Of a stretch of 64,000 nt of DNA, positions 25,414-33,646 are shown in pieces (the first letter of the stretch is position 1; each line of letters begins with the position of its first letter). The DNA lies in assembly GCA_029202845.1 (NCBI GenBank), contig CP119315.1, positions 2,511,001 through 2,575,000 of the forward strand. Direction: 5' to 3'. The notes under the pieces were generated by a model. The model was not told the origin of the DNA. It saw only the letters and a list, made by a program, of their open reading frames with translations, and made no database searches. The DNA comes from Candidatus Sphingomonas colombiensis (lineage in GTDB: Bacteria; Pseudomonadota; Alphaproteobacteria; Sphingomonadales; Sphingomonadaceae). The position numbers and the translations under genes were made by a program.

Positions 25414-26175
25414 ATGGGCCGATTGACCGGCAAGACCGCGATCATCACCGGATCGGGAAGTGGGATGGGGCGGGCGGCGGCGCTGCTCTTCGCCCGCGAA
25501 GGCGCGCAGATCATCGGTTGCGACATCGACGCCGCGCGCGGGGAAAAGGTGGTGGAGGAGGTGCGGCGCGAAGGGGGTGTCATGGCGTCGCTCCACCCGG
25601 TCGACCTGTCGGCAGCGGATAGCGCGGAAGCGTTGATCGCCTTTGCGCTCGATCAATATGGCGGTTTCGACATCCTCTACAACAATGCGGCGATGGCCTA
25701 TTTCGCATGGGTCGCGGACATGGATTACGAGACCTTTTCGCGGACGATGAAGGAAGAGGTCGATATTATCTTCCACCTCACGCGCGTCGCCTGGCCGCAT
25801 CTCGTGGCGCGCGGCGGCGGATCGATCATCAACACGGCCTCATCCGCCGCGCGCAAAGCCTCCCTCACGTTGCCCGCGCTGGCGCATTGCGCGGCCAAAG
25901 GCGCGGTTCTGGCGATGACGCGCCAATATGCTGCGGAAGGCGGCAGGCACGGCATCCGCGCCAACACCATATCGCCGGGGCTGATCCGTTCCGCGCAGAC
26001 CGAACCGCTTATGGAAGATCCGACGTGGAAAGAGCGCGCGAGCGCCCGCATCCTGCTCGGCCGGATCGGGGAACCTGAGGATGTCGCCGCGTGCGCCTTG
26101 TTCCTGGCGTCCGACGAGAGCGCATTTGTGACGGGGGCGGATTTCGCGGTCGACGGCGGCGCTTCGGTGCTCTGA
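25414..26175 (+). CDS. Short-chain dehydrogenase/reductase with His in place of the catalytic Tyr
   Basis: The 253-residue SDR keeps the cofactor motif AIITGSGSGMGRAAA, an acidic residue after the second strand (GCDIDAA, suggesting NAD), and the active-site Ser in NTASSAA. The usual Tyr-x3-Lys reads HCAAK (in LPALAHCAAKGAVLAMTRQY), so the proton-donating Tyr is His. The NNAG motif is NNAA. GGAGAAG precedes the ATG. It may be catalytically altered or inactive, or use a different mechanism. It follows the other SDR by 42 bases and ends in front of a strong hairpin, closing the cluster. Confidence 0.85.
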   Translation: MGRLTGKTAIITGSGSGMGRAAALLFAREGAQIIGCDIDAARGEKVVEEVRREGGVMASLHPVDLSAADSAEALIAFALDQYGGFDILYNNAAMAYFAWVADMDYETFSRTMKEEVDIIFHLTRVAWPHLVARGGGSIINTASSAARKASLTLPALAHCAAKGAVLAMTRQYAAEGGRHGIRANTISPGLIRSAQTEPLMEDPTWKERASARILLGRIGEPEDVAACALFLASDESAFVTGADFAVDGGASVL

Positions 26176-26177
26176 CG

Positions 26178-26208
26178 GGCTGGGCAGCGGCGGCGATGCT
26201 GCCCAGCC
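26178..26208. terminator. Terminator-like hairpin between SDR and purC
   Basis: GGCTGGGCAG and CTGCCCAGCC are perfect ten-base arms around an 11-base loop. The hairpin begins two bases after the SDR stop codon and lies downstream of the convergent purC gene as well. A T tract is lacking, so termination strength is uncertain. Confidence 0.6.
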
Positions 26209-26286
26209 GCCCGGACGCGGGATTCAGTTCACCCGCCGGGAGGGCAGGGGTGCCGGGGCGCCGTTCGTCGAGCCCGCTCGTTGCGC

Positions 26287-27267
26287 TCAGCCCGCCTGAA
26301 ACAGTGGCGCCAACCGCGCGCGAATCCGCTCGAGCACCGTCGCGCCTTCGAGATCGGGTTCGAACGTGCGCCCGGTGATGGTCTCGAACGCTTCCACATA
26401 AGTGGCCGTGGTGCCGAGGATGAGATCCTGCGGGATCGCCGGGATCGCATCCTTGTACGGATCGCATCGCGCGGCGACCCATGAGCGGATGAAGTCCTTA
26501 TCGAAACTGTCCGGGCGCTCGCCGGCGTCGAAGCGCGCCTCATAAGTCGCCTGCCGCCAGTAGCGGCTGCTGTCCGGGGTGTGGATTTCGTCCGCGAGGA
26601 CGATCTTGCCGTCGCGATCGACGCCGAATTCATATTTGGTATCGGCCAGGATCAGGCCGCGCTCCTCCGCCAGTTTCTGGCCACGCGCGAAGAGCGCCAG
26701 CGCGGTGGCGCTCAACTCTTCCCATTGCGCGGCGGTGAGCAGCCCGCGTTCGAGAATTTCGGCGGGGGTGAGCGGTTCGTCATGCCCGCCATCAAATTCC
26801 TTGCTGGTCGGCGTGAGCACCGGCGCGGCCAGGCGCTCATGGTCGCGCATGCCATCGGGCAACGTCATGCCATACATCGTGCGCTGCCCGGCCTTGTAGC
26901 GCTTCAGGATCGAGGTGTCCGTCGTCCCCGCGAGATAGGCGCGGACCACGACCTCGACCGGCAGGATATCCAGCCGGCGGCAGACCAGAACATTGGGATC
27001 GGGATAATCCAGCACATGGTTGGCGCAGATGTCCGCCGTTTCCTCGAACCAGAAGCGCGCGGTCTGCGTCAGGAGCTGCCCCTTGAACGGCACGACGCAC
27101 AGGATGCGATCGAAGGCGCTCAGCCGATCGGAGGCGATGATGATGCGGCGGCCATCGGGCAGGTCGTAATTATCCCGCACCTTGCCGCGATAATGGTTGG
27201 GAAGTTCCGGGATGGTGGCATCATCCAGCGTCCGTGACGCGAAGGCGGAATAGTCGCGAACGGGCAT
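26287..27267 (-). CDS. purC: Phosphoribosylaminoimidazole-succinocarboxamide synthase
   Basis: The 326-residue protein is SAICAR synthase of the longer type. Marker segments include GKVRDNYDLPDGRRIIIASD, the SAICAR signature DRLSAFDR, then VLVCRRLDILPVEVVVRAYL and LILADTKYEFG with DEIHTPDSSRYW. It joins aspartate to CAIR using ATP in purine synthesis, in the cytoplasm. The ATG at 27267 is chosen because GAGGAAG lies just before it and the family N-terminus starts there. It appears monocistronic and converges on the SDR gene across a hairpin. Confidence 0.95.
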   Translation of the reverse strand: MPVRDYSAFASRTLDDATIPELPNHYRGKVRDNYDLPDGRRIIIASDRLSAFDRILCVVPFKGQLLTQTARFWFEETADICANHVLDYPDPNVLVCRRLDILPVEVVVRAYLAGTTDTSILKRYKAGQRTMYGMTLPDGMRDHERLAAPVLTPTSKEFDGGHDEPLTPAEILERGLLTAAQWEELSATALALFARGQKLAEERGLILADTKYEFGVDRDGKIVLADEIHTPDSSRYWRQATYEARFDAGERPDSFDKDFIRSWVAARCDPYKDAIPAIPQDLILGTTATYVEAFETITGRTFEPDLEGATVLERIRARLAPLFQAG

Positions 27268-27423
27268 GTGCACTTCCTCAGATCGAGCGATTCTGCGCCT
27301 CGTAGCGCGAGTGTCGGCACCTGTCAGGGGCGAAATCGAAATCCCGCACGGTCGAGATAATCCCGTCATCCGGAGCGAAGCCGCGGGTGCTGCGTTTGTC
27401 GTTGAGATAATCGGGAGAAACGG

Positions 27424-28878
27424 GTGCGCCTCAATCTGATTGGCTCGTCGCTGGCGATCGCGTCACTGGCCCTGTCCGGCTGCAATTCGCAAAACAATGA
27501 TCCTCCCCCAATCGATAACAAGGCCGCGCCGTCGGAGGCGCAATGGAATGACCTTACGGCCCGTCAGCTCCGTGAAGCGATCGACCGGCGGGCGACGCAT
27601 GGACTGGATCATTTCCGTTTCGAAGACACGGGCAGCACGGGCGGGACGGGCGGTCCGCCCGACGGCGAGCGGTTGACCCGCGTGGCGCTGGCCTATGCCG
27701 CTGCTCTGGCGCGGGGCGCTGTCGATCCCGGTAAATTGTATCCCGCGTACACCTTGCCGCGCCCGTCGCCGGATCTGCGGCGCGGATTGGCCAACGCGCT
27801 CAAGGTGCAAAAGGTCGATGAATGGCTGGAGAGCCTCGCGCCGCAAGACGATGATTATCGCAAGCTGGGGCGAGCCTATCTCGCGCTGCGGGCGCAGAAT
27901 GCCGAGCCAGCGGCGAAGATACCCGCGACGAGCAAGCTGCTCAGGCCGGGCGCGGCGGACCCCCGAATGCCGGCGATCGCGCGGCAATTGGTCGCGCTGG
28001 ATTATCTCGATGCCTCCGCCGCTCAGGGGCGTCGTTATGATCCCGCGATGGTTGACGCGGTGCGGCGGCTGCAGCTGGATTATGCGCTCAGACAGGATGG
28101 CGTGATCGGGGACGAGGTGCTGGGCATCCTCAATCTGTCCGATGCGGATCGCGCGCGCGCCATTGCCGTTAACATGGAACGAATGCGCTGGCTGGAACGC
28201 AGTCCGCCGGCGACGCGGATCGACGTCAACATCGCCGACGCGCGGCTGACCTATTGGCGTGATGGCAAGGTCGCCGACAGGCGCAAGGTCGTCGTCGGCA
28301 AGCCCGATGCAGAAACGCCCCAGCTCGGATCGCCGATCTTCCGCCTCGTCGCCAATCCGACCTGGACCGTGCCGCGCTCGATCGAGCGCAAGGAGATCGC
28401 GGGCAAGGGCGCGGGCTATTTGCGGCGAAATCATATGATGCGGAAGGATGGGCGGATCGTGCAGCAATCCGGCCCGCACAATTCGCTGGGGCTGGTCAAA
28501 TTCGATATGCGCAATCAGGAATCGATCTACCTGCACGATACGCCGGCCAAACAGCTTTTCGCCGCGGTGCAGCGCCAGCGCAGCCATGGCTGCGTGCGCG
28601 TCGACGACGCGCTCGGCTTCGCCGATTTGCTGGCGCGCGATGCGGGCGTGCTCGATCAATGGCATCGCGCGCGGGGGACGGGGAAGGAGAGCTTCGTATC
28701 TCTTCCCCACGAAATTCCGGTGCGTCTGCTGTATCAGACCGTATTGTTCGACGCGGACGGCGCGCCGATCGTGCGCGGCGATCCGTATGACTGGAACGGG
28801 GCCATCGCCACGGCCCTTGGCTTTGGCGCGGGCAAGGGATGGCGGCTCCGCGCGAATGCTGACGATCTTGGCCCGTGA
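27424..28878 (+). CDS. L,D-transpeptidase, YcbB-like lipoprotein
   Basis: The 484-residue protein starts with GTG after GGGAG and has a lipoprotein signal (LALSGC). A peptidoglycan-binding-like helical region follows (VDAVRRLQLDYALRQDGVIG), then a YkuD-type catalytic domain with SRSHGCVRVDD-like sequence QRSHGCVRV carrying the nucleophile Cys at about 390. Together with NPTWTVPRSI and YLHDTPAKQLF this matches the YcbB/LdtD group, which makes 3-3 cross-links in peptidoglycan. Divergence from purC leaves a 156-base promoter region. A second, smaller L,D-transpeptidase lies at 48315-48998. Confidence 0.9.
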   Translation: MRLNLIGSSLAIASLALSGCNSQNNDPPPIDNKAAPSEAQWNDLTARQLREAIDRRATHGLDHFRFEDTGSTGGTGGPPDGERLTRVALAYAAALARGAVDPGKLYPAYTLPRPSPDLRRGLANALKVQKVDEWLESLAPQDDDYRKLGRAYLALRAQNAEPAAKIPATSKLLRPGAADPRMPAIARQLVALDYLDASAAQGRRYDPAMVDAVRRLQLDYALRQDGVIGDEVLGILNLSDADRARAIAVNMERMRWLERSPPATRIDVNIADARLTYWRDGKVADRRKVVVGKPDAETPQLGSPIFRLVANPTWTVPRSIERKEIAGKGAGYLRRNHMMRKDGRIVQQSGPHNSLGLVKFDMRNQESIYLHDTPAKQLFAAVQRQRSHGCVRVDDALGFADLLARDAGVLDQWHRARGTGKESFVSLPHEIPVRLLYQTVLFDADGAPIVRGDPYDWNGAIATALGFGAGKGWRLRANADDLGP

Positions 28879-28987
28879 CGGCGGAGGCCGTTGGGTGGCG
28901 CGCAATTTTGCCGAGCTTTGTCGCCTCGCTGTAACGGGGCGTGCCTAGCGAGGCGGTTCCTTGTCCCGATCGAATTGCGCGCTGTCG

Positions 28988-30127
28988 ATGAAATCCGCAT
29001 TCTCCCTGCTTCCGCTTGCCGCTCTCGCGCTTTCTTCTCCGCTCCATGCCGCGCCGCGCCCGCCGCTGACGCAACATGGCGGAAGCTGGGCCTCAGGGCA
29101 TGTGCAGGGGATCGCCGTCGATATGCGTGGCGGCTACATCTATTATTCCTTCACCAATCTCCTCGCCAAATATGATTTCAACGGGCGGCTGATCGGTACG
29201 CTGACGGGCTGGACGGGGCATCTCGGCGATCTCGATTTCAATCCGGCCGACGGGAAGGTTTACGGCTCGCTCGAATATAAGAAGGACAAGGCCTTCTATA
29301 TCGCGGTGATCGACGTTTCCCGGCTCCGCCGCATTGGCGTGGAGGCCAGCCAATCGGATTTGTTCCGCACGGTCTATCTGCCCGAAGTGACGCGCGATTA
29401 TGCGGCGGACCTGAACGGCGACGGCATCGTGGATGCGGCAGATACCGCTTCCCCCGATCATCTGTACGGTTGTTCCGGGATCGATGGTGTCGCGTTCGGC
29501 CCGGCGTTCGGGCGGATCGACGGCCGGCGCTATCTGACGGTCGCTTATGGCATTTATGGCGATAACGCGCGGACGGACAACGATCATCAGGTGCTGCTGC
29601 AATATGATATCGGCGACTGGGCGCGTTATGCCCGCCCGCTCAGCGAAAACGCGCCGCATCATATTGGTCCCGCAGCTCCGCACGGCAAATATTTCGTCCG
29701 CACCGGCAACACCACTTTCGGCGTCCAGAACCTTGCCTATGATGAAACGCTGCGGCGCTGGTTCATGGGGGTTTATCCGGGGAAAAAGCCGGGGTTCCCC
29801 AATTATCTGTTGTTCGCGGTGGACGCGCGCACCCGGCCGGCGCGCGGCGATCTCGTCGGAGTGCAGGCTTTGAATGGCACGGGATGGGCGCAGGGCGCGT
29901 TGCTGGCGCTCGCCGATGATGGTCTCAAAGATCCGGCTACCGGCATTCGCGGCTGGCATCAGAAAGCCGATGTCGGTTTCCAGCCGATCGGCGACGGCCG
30001 CTATTATCTGGCCGTCAATTCGAGCGACAAGGGCCGGCAGCGCGCCGATCTGACGCTGATGCGCTGGACCGGCGATCCGGGCCGGCCGTTCGCGCCGCTG
30101 GCAGAGCGATCGTCTCCCGCCAAATAG
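28988..30127 (+). CDS. Secreted protein with an EF-hand/dockerin-type calcium loop
   Basis: The 379-residue protein has a clear signal peptide (MKSAFSLLPLAALALSSPLHA). I do not recognise the family. Repeating short motifs such as GIAVDMRGGYIYYSF, LGDLDFNPADGKVYGSLEY and GVQNLAYDETLRRWFMGVY suggest a beta-propeller. Residues near 148-160 read DLNGDGIVDAAD, a calcium-binding loop of dockerin or EF-hand type. It lies upstream of a TonB receptor and a PhoD-like phosphatase on the same strand. A periplasmic or surface role in nutrient capture or phosphoester breakdown is possible but inferred from context only. Confidence 0.7.
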   Translation: MKSAFSLLPLAALALSSPLHAAPRPPLTQHGGSWASGHVQGIAVDMRGGYIYYSFTNLLAKYDFNGRLIGTLTGWTGHLGDLDFNPADGKVYGSLEYKKDKAFYIAVIDVSRLRRIGVEASQSDLFRTVYLPEVTRDYAADLNGDGIVDAADTASPDHLYGCSGIDGVAFGPAFGRIDGRRYLTVAYGIYGDNARTDNDHQVLLQYDIGDWARYARPLSENAPHHIGPAAPHGKYFVRTGNTTFGVQNLAYDETLRRWFMGVYPGKKPGFPNYLLFAVDARTRPARGDLVGVQALNGTGWAQGALLALADDGLKDPATGIRGWHQKADVGFQPIGDGRYYLAVNSSDKGRQRADLTLMRWTGDPGRPFAPLAERSSPAK

Positions 30128-30492
30128 TGAAGTGATCCGTTCACTGGCCGTGGGCGCACGGGTGAGGCGTGCCTGACGGTCTTTGATCGAGCCGCTGGCT
30201 ATGGCCGCCGGGGCGCACCCGCGCGTCCGGCGAGCAATCTGCACAATCTGATGAGCATAGGGTGCGGCACGAGTTGGCGCGGCTGGCCACGATCATGCGC
30301 AGCGCGTGATGCGCTCCGGCGTGGAGACGGCAGATCATGCCAGCGGCGGGGCGCGCGCCAAATTTGGCGTCGTCGTAATCTTATCTACCTCAGGATGTCA
30401 TGTCCGCTTCATAATAGGCTCCTAACGGTCGGCCGCCGCTGCCCCATCGGGCCGGCATCCAATTGATATTAAATAGTAATGGGGCGTCATCC
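30128..30492. other. Intergenic region with the promoter of the TonB receptor gene
   Basis: These 365 bases show no credible coding sequence. A small inverted repeat (AGTGAA/TTCACT, 30126-30145) overlaps the preceding stop codon and could weaken readthrough. The last 130 bases become AT-rich and include the Pho-box-like site at 30395-30412. Confidence 0.5.
30395..30412 (+). promoter_or_regulatory. Weak Pho-box-like direct repeat
   Basis: ATGTCAT, four bases, GCTTCAT has the 7-4-7 spacing of PhoB sites. It matches the CTGTCAT repeat at six of seven positions in the first half but only four in the second. It lies 81 bases before the start of the TonB receptor gene that precedes a PhoD-like phosphatase. 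It may be chance. Confidence 0.35.
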
Positions 30493-33400
30493 ATGATTTC
30501 CGGGATTGATTTCGCGCGCGTGTCGCGCATCGCGCTGTGCCGTTCGCTTGTCGCGACGACAGTTGTCGCATTGCAGTTTCCACTCGCGGCACATGCGCAG
30601 ACCGACGCCGCCTCGCCGCAGCCGGTGGTGGCGCAGGCGCAGCCAATGGGCACGGGCAGCCTGCGCGGGCGCATCCTGAACACGACGACGGGCGAATATC
30701 TTCGCAACGCCGAAATCCGCATCGAGGGAAGCGCGCTATCGACGATCTCGGATGACGGCGGCAGCTTCCGCCTCGTCGGCGTGCCGGCTGGTGAGGTGAC
30801 GATCACCGTTCGCTACACCGGGCTTCAGGAAGCGAAGGCGGTCGTCACCGTCGCGCCCGGCGGCGTTACCATGCAGGACATCGATATGAAGGCCCCATCT
30901 TCGGATGCGTCGGGCGCGAATGAGATGGAATGGGTGACGATCACCGCGAAGCGGGATGGTCAGGCCAGCGCGCTGATGGAGCGCCGCGTGTCGCTCAACG
31001 CCAAGACAGTCGTTCCGGCGGACAATTTCGGCGCGCTTACGATGGGCGACGTCGGCGAGTTCATGAAGTCGATGCCCGGCATCTCGCTCGATTATACCGA
31101 GGTCGATGCGACGGCGGTGCGGATCGGCGGCCTCGATCCCAAATATTCCACCTTCACCACCGATGGCGCGCGCATGGCGACGGCGACGTCGAACAACAAT
31201 GCCGGCCGGCAGAATTCGTTCGAGCAGATGTCGATCACCGGCATCGACTCGATCGAGCTGAACAATACGCTCACCGCCAGCCTCGATGCGGATTCGCCCG
31301 GCGGCAATATCAACCTGCGCAGCAAATATGCCTTTCAGCGCGATGGGCGGCAGATCAAGTTTCAGCTTGGCGGCGTGGGGACGTCGGATTCCGGATTCTC
31401 GTCGATCTATTTCCCCGACGACAAGAAACATCCGCGCATCTTCCCGTCGGCGCAGATCGGATATGCCGATGTGTTCCTCGATGGGCGGCTCGGGATCGCG
31501 TTCAACGCCAGCTACAATGCCAATTACGTCCAGCAGGATCGCGTGCAGACCGATTGGTCCTATCTCGCCGATGGCCGCGTATTGCCTTATCAGGTGATGT
31601 GGCGCCCCGGCCCGAAGCTGACGCACCGCACCGCCGCCAATCTCGCGGTGGATTACAAGATCACCGATGAATTGACGCTGGCGCTGCGTGGCACCTATTC
31701 ATTTTATGACGTCGAGTATTTCAACCAATATACCTATCTGATCTTCGGCACGACGACCGCATCGCAGACTGCGCCGGGCTCGAGCGGCACGCACATCGTG
31801 GTCAATCCGAATGGCACCAATACCCGGCTGCACACGCAATATTCGCATCGCTATGCCGGCACGCCGTCGAAATTGTTGGCGCCGCGCCTGGAATATAAGG
31901 GCGATACATGGGAGGCGGCACTGCGCGGCAGCTACGCCACATCCGAATTCAATTTCCGCGATAACAGCAAGGGCTTCTTCCAGCGTACCGATTCCTGGCT
32001 CACCGGGATCGGCTTCACACTCGATCGCCCTTCGGAAGATTCGAACGCCTGGACGCTGGCGCAGACCGCCGGCCGCCCATGGGGCGATCCGACCAGCTTC
32101 AATCGCGATGCCGATATCGGCAACAACGTTCGCACTTCGGAATCAAACGCCCGCAACAAAATGTATGGCGGCAATCTCGATCTGAAGAAGAAGCTGGAAG
32201 TCGGCGAAATGCCGGTGACGCTGATGGCCGGTTTGAGCGGTCGCTCCAACGATTGGAGCACCAACGAGGGCTCGTTCAAGCAATTCCAATATGTCGGGCC
32301 GACGGGCGATCTTTCGCAGATGGCGCCGGAAGCGGTGATTCCGTGGACGCAGAATTACAAGTTCCAGATTAACGGTTTCGATGCCGGCAATATGAATGCG
32401 CAGAATTGGCGCGCCGACAGCAATTACGCGCTATACGATATTTATCGCGCGCACCCGGAATATTTCGTCGCGGATACGGTCGGCAACCTCAAGCGCAGGC
32501 TCGATAACAACAAGCGGATTCAGGAAACGATCTACGCGGGCTATGTCGAGGCGCAGGCGAAGCTGGGTCGGGCATCGTTCGATCTTGGCTTGCGCTATGA
32601 AAAGACCAAAACATCCGCGCTCGTCGCCCAGATCCGCCCGGCGAAAGAGGTAACGGCCGCGGGCCTGTCGCTCAGCACCGTCGAAGGTTTGCTCTATCAA
32701 TATCATGACGGGCTCTACACCAAGCGGCGCGGGCAATATGACGACTGGTTTCTGAGCGGTGGGGTGAAGTTCGATTTCACCGACAAACTGGTCGGACAGC
32801 TCGCCTTCAGCCAGGCGATCCTCCGCCCGGATTACGGCAATCTCGGCGGTGTCGTTTCGGTCGATGACAATAACATGATCGTCACGGTGCCGAATACCGA
32901 GCTGAAGCCGGAACATTCGACGAAATATTACGCCAGCCTGCAATATTATCTGGAGCCGTCGGGCATCATCGCTTTGTCTTACTATCGGCTTGCGATGAAG
33001 GATATGCAGGTCACCGGCATCACGGTGAACCCGGAGGATGTCGGATACGATCCCAATGACTATGCCGGCTACACGTTCCGCAGCGCGCAGAATGCGCCGG
33101 GGACGAGCGTCAATCAGGGCGTGGTGTTCGAATACGACCAGCAGATGACCTTCCTGCCGGGGGCGCTGAAGGGCTTTGGCCTGCGCGGCTCGATTACGCA
33201 GCTTTTCACCGATGGCGTGCGGCAGAATATGCCCAAGACCGCCGCGAACTGGGGTGCGCGATATAGCCGTGGTGGGTTCGATATTCAGCTGACCGGCAAT
33301 GCGCAGTCGAAATACCGCACCAGCGCGCTCAGCAATACGCCGACGACGGCGAATAACGGCATCCTTTATCATGCGCCGCGAACGCTGTGGAATGTCAGCG

Positions 33401-33555
33401 TCAATTATAAGGTGACGAAAAACTTCGAACTGATGGTGGCGGGGCGCAACATCTTCAACGCGCCCGACGTGATCTATTCGAACATTCCGAGCCGTGTGCA
33501 GCAATACAGCATCTACGGATCGATGTGGAACGTCGGGATCAAGGGCACTTTCTGA
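30493..33555 (+). CDS. TonB-dependent receptor with carboxypeptidase-regulatory-like N-terminal domain
   Basis: The 1020-residue protein has a long signal peptide (ATTVVALQFPLAAHAQ), then an Ig-like CarboxypepD_reg domain (about 55-135: LRGRILNTTTGEYLRNAEIR), a plug with VGEFMKSMPGISLDYTEVDA, and a barrel ending in Phe. This architecture is common in receptors for carbohydrates and other large organic molecules (TonB-dependent transducers of the TIGR01782 type). The ATG at 30493 is chosen because it starts the signal peptide; a TTG at 30463 is in frame. The PhoD-like phosphatase follows 91 bases later, so the receptor may import an organophosphate or its product. Confidence 0.9.
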   Translation: MISGIDFARVSRIALCRSLVATTVVALQFPLAAHAQTDAASPQPVVAQAQPMGTGSLRGRILNTTTGEYLRNAEIRIEGSALSTISDDGGSFRLVGVPAGEVTITVRYTGLQEAKAVVTVAPGGVTMQDIDMKAPSSDASGANEMEWVTITAKRDGQASALMERRVSLNAKTVVPADNFGALTMGDVGEFMKSMPGISLDYTEVDATAVRIGGLDPKYSTFTTDGARMATATSNNNAGRQNSFEQMSITGIDSIELNNTLTASLDADSPGGNINLRSKYAFQRDGRQIKFQLGGVGTSDSGFSSIYFPDDKKHPRIFPSAQIGYADVFLDGRLGIAFNASYNANYVQQDRVQTDWSYLADGRVLPYQVMWRPGPKLTHRTAANLAVDYKITDELTLALRGTYSFYDVEYFNQYTYLIFGTTTASQTAPGSSGTHIVVNPNGTNTRLHTQYSHRYAGTPSKLLAPRLEYKGDTWEAALRGSYATSEFNFRDNSKGFFQRTDSWLTGIGFTLDRPSEDSNAWTLAQTAGRPWGDPTSFNRDADIGNNVRTSESNARNKMYGGNLDLKKKLEVGEMPVTLMAGLSGRSNDWSTNEGSFKQFQYVGPTGDLSQMAPEAVIPWTQNYKFQINGFDAGNMNAQNWRADSNYALYDIYRAHPEYFVADTVGNLKRRLDNNKRIQETIYAGYVEAQAKLGRASFDLGLRYEKTKTSALVAQIRPAKEVTAAGLSLSTVEGLLYQYHDGLYTKRRGQYDDWFLSGGVKFDFTDKLVGQLAFSQAILRPDYGNLGGVVSVDDNNMIVTVPNTELKPEHSTKYYASLQYYLEPSGIIALSYYRLAMKDMQVTGITVNPEDVGYDPNDYAGYTFRSAQNAPGTSVNQGVVFEYDQQMTFLPGALKGFGLRGSITQLFTDGVRQNMPKTAANWGARYSRGGFDIQLTGNAQSKYRTSALSNTPTTANNGILYHAPRTLWNVSVNYKVTKNFELMVAGRNIFNAPDVIYSNIPSRVQQYSIYGSMWNVGIKGTF

Positions 33556-33646
33556 TCCCCCGCTTTTAGCCGGCTGTCGTGGCCGCATCTTTCCCCAGTG
33601 CGGTCACGACAGAATGAGGCGCGTTCGTTCGACGAAGGGAAATCAT

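Noticed and set aside
27463..28905. 480-codon minus-strand frame opposite the L,D-transpeptidase
   Set aside because: The plus strand has lipobox and catalytic Cys motifs; the minus frame has an Arg/His-rich composition without any domain.
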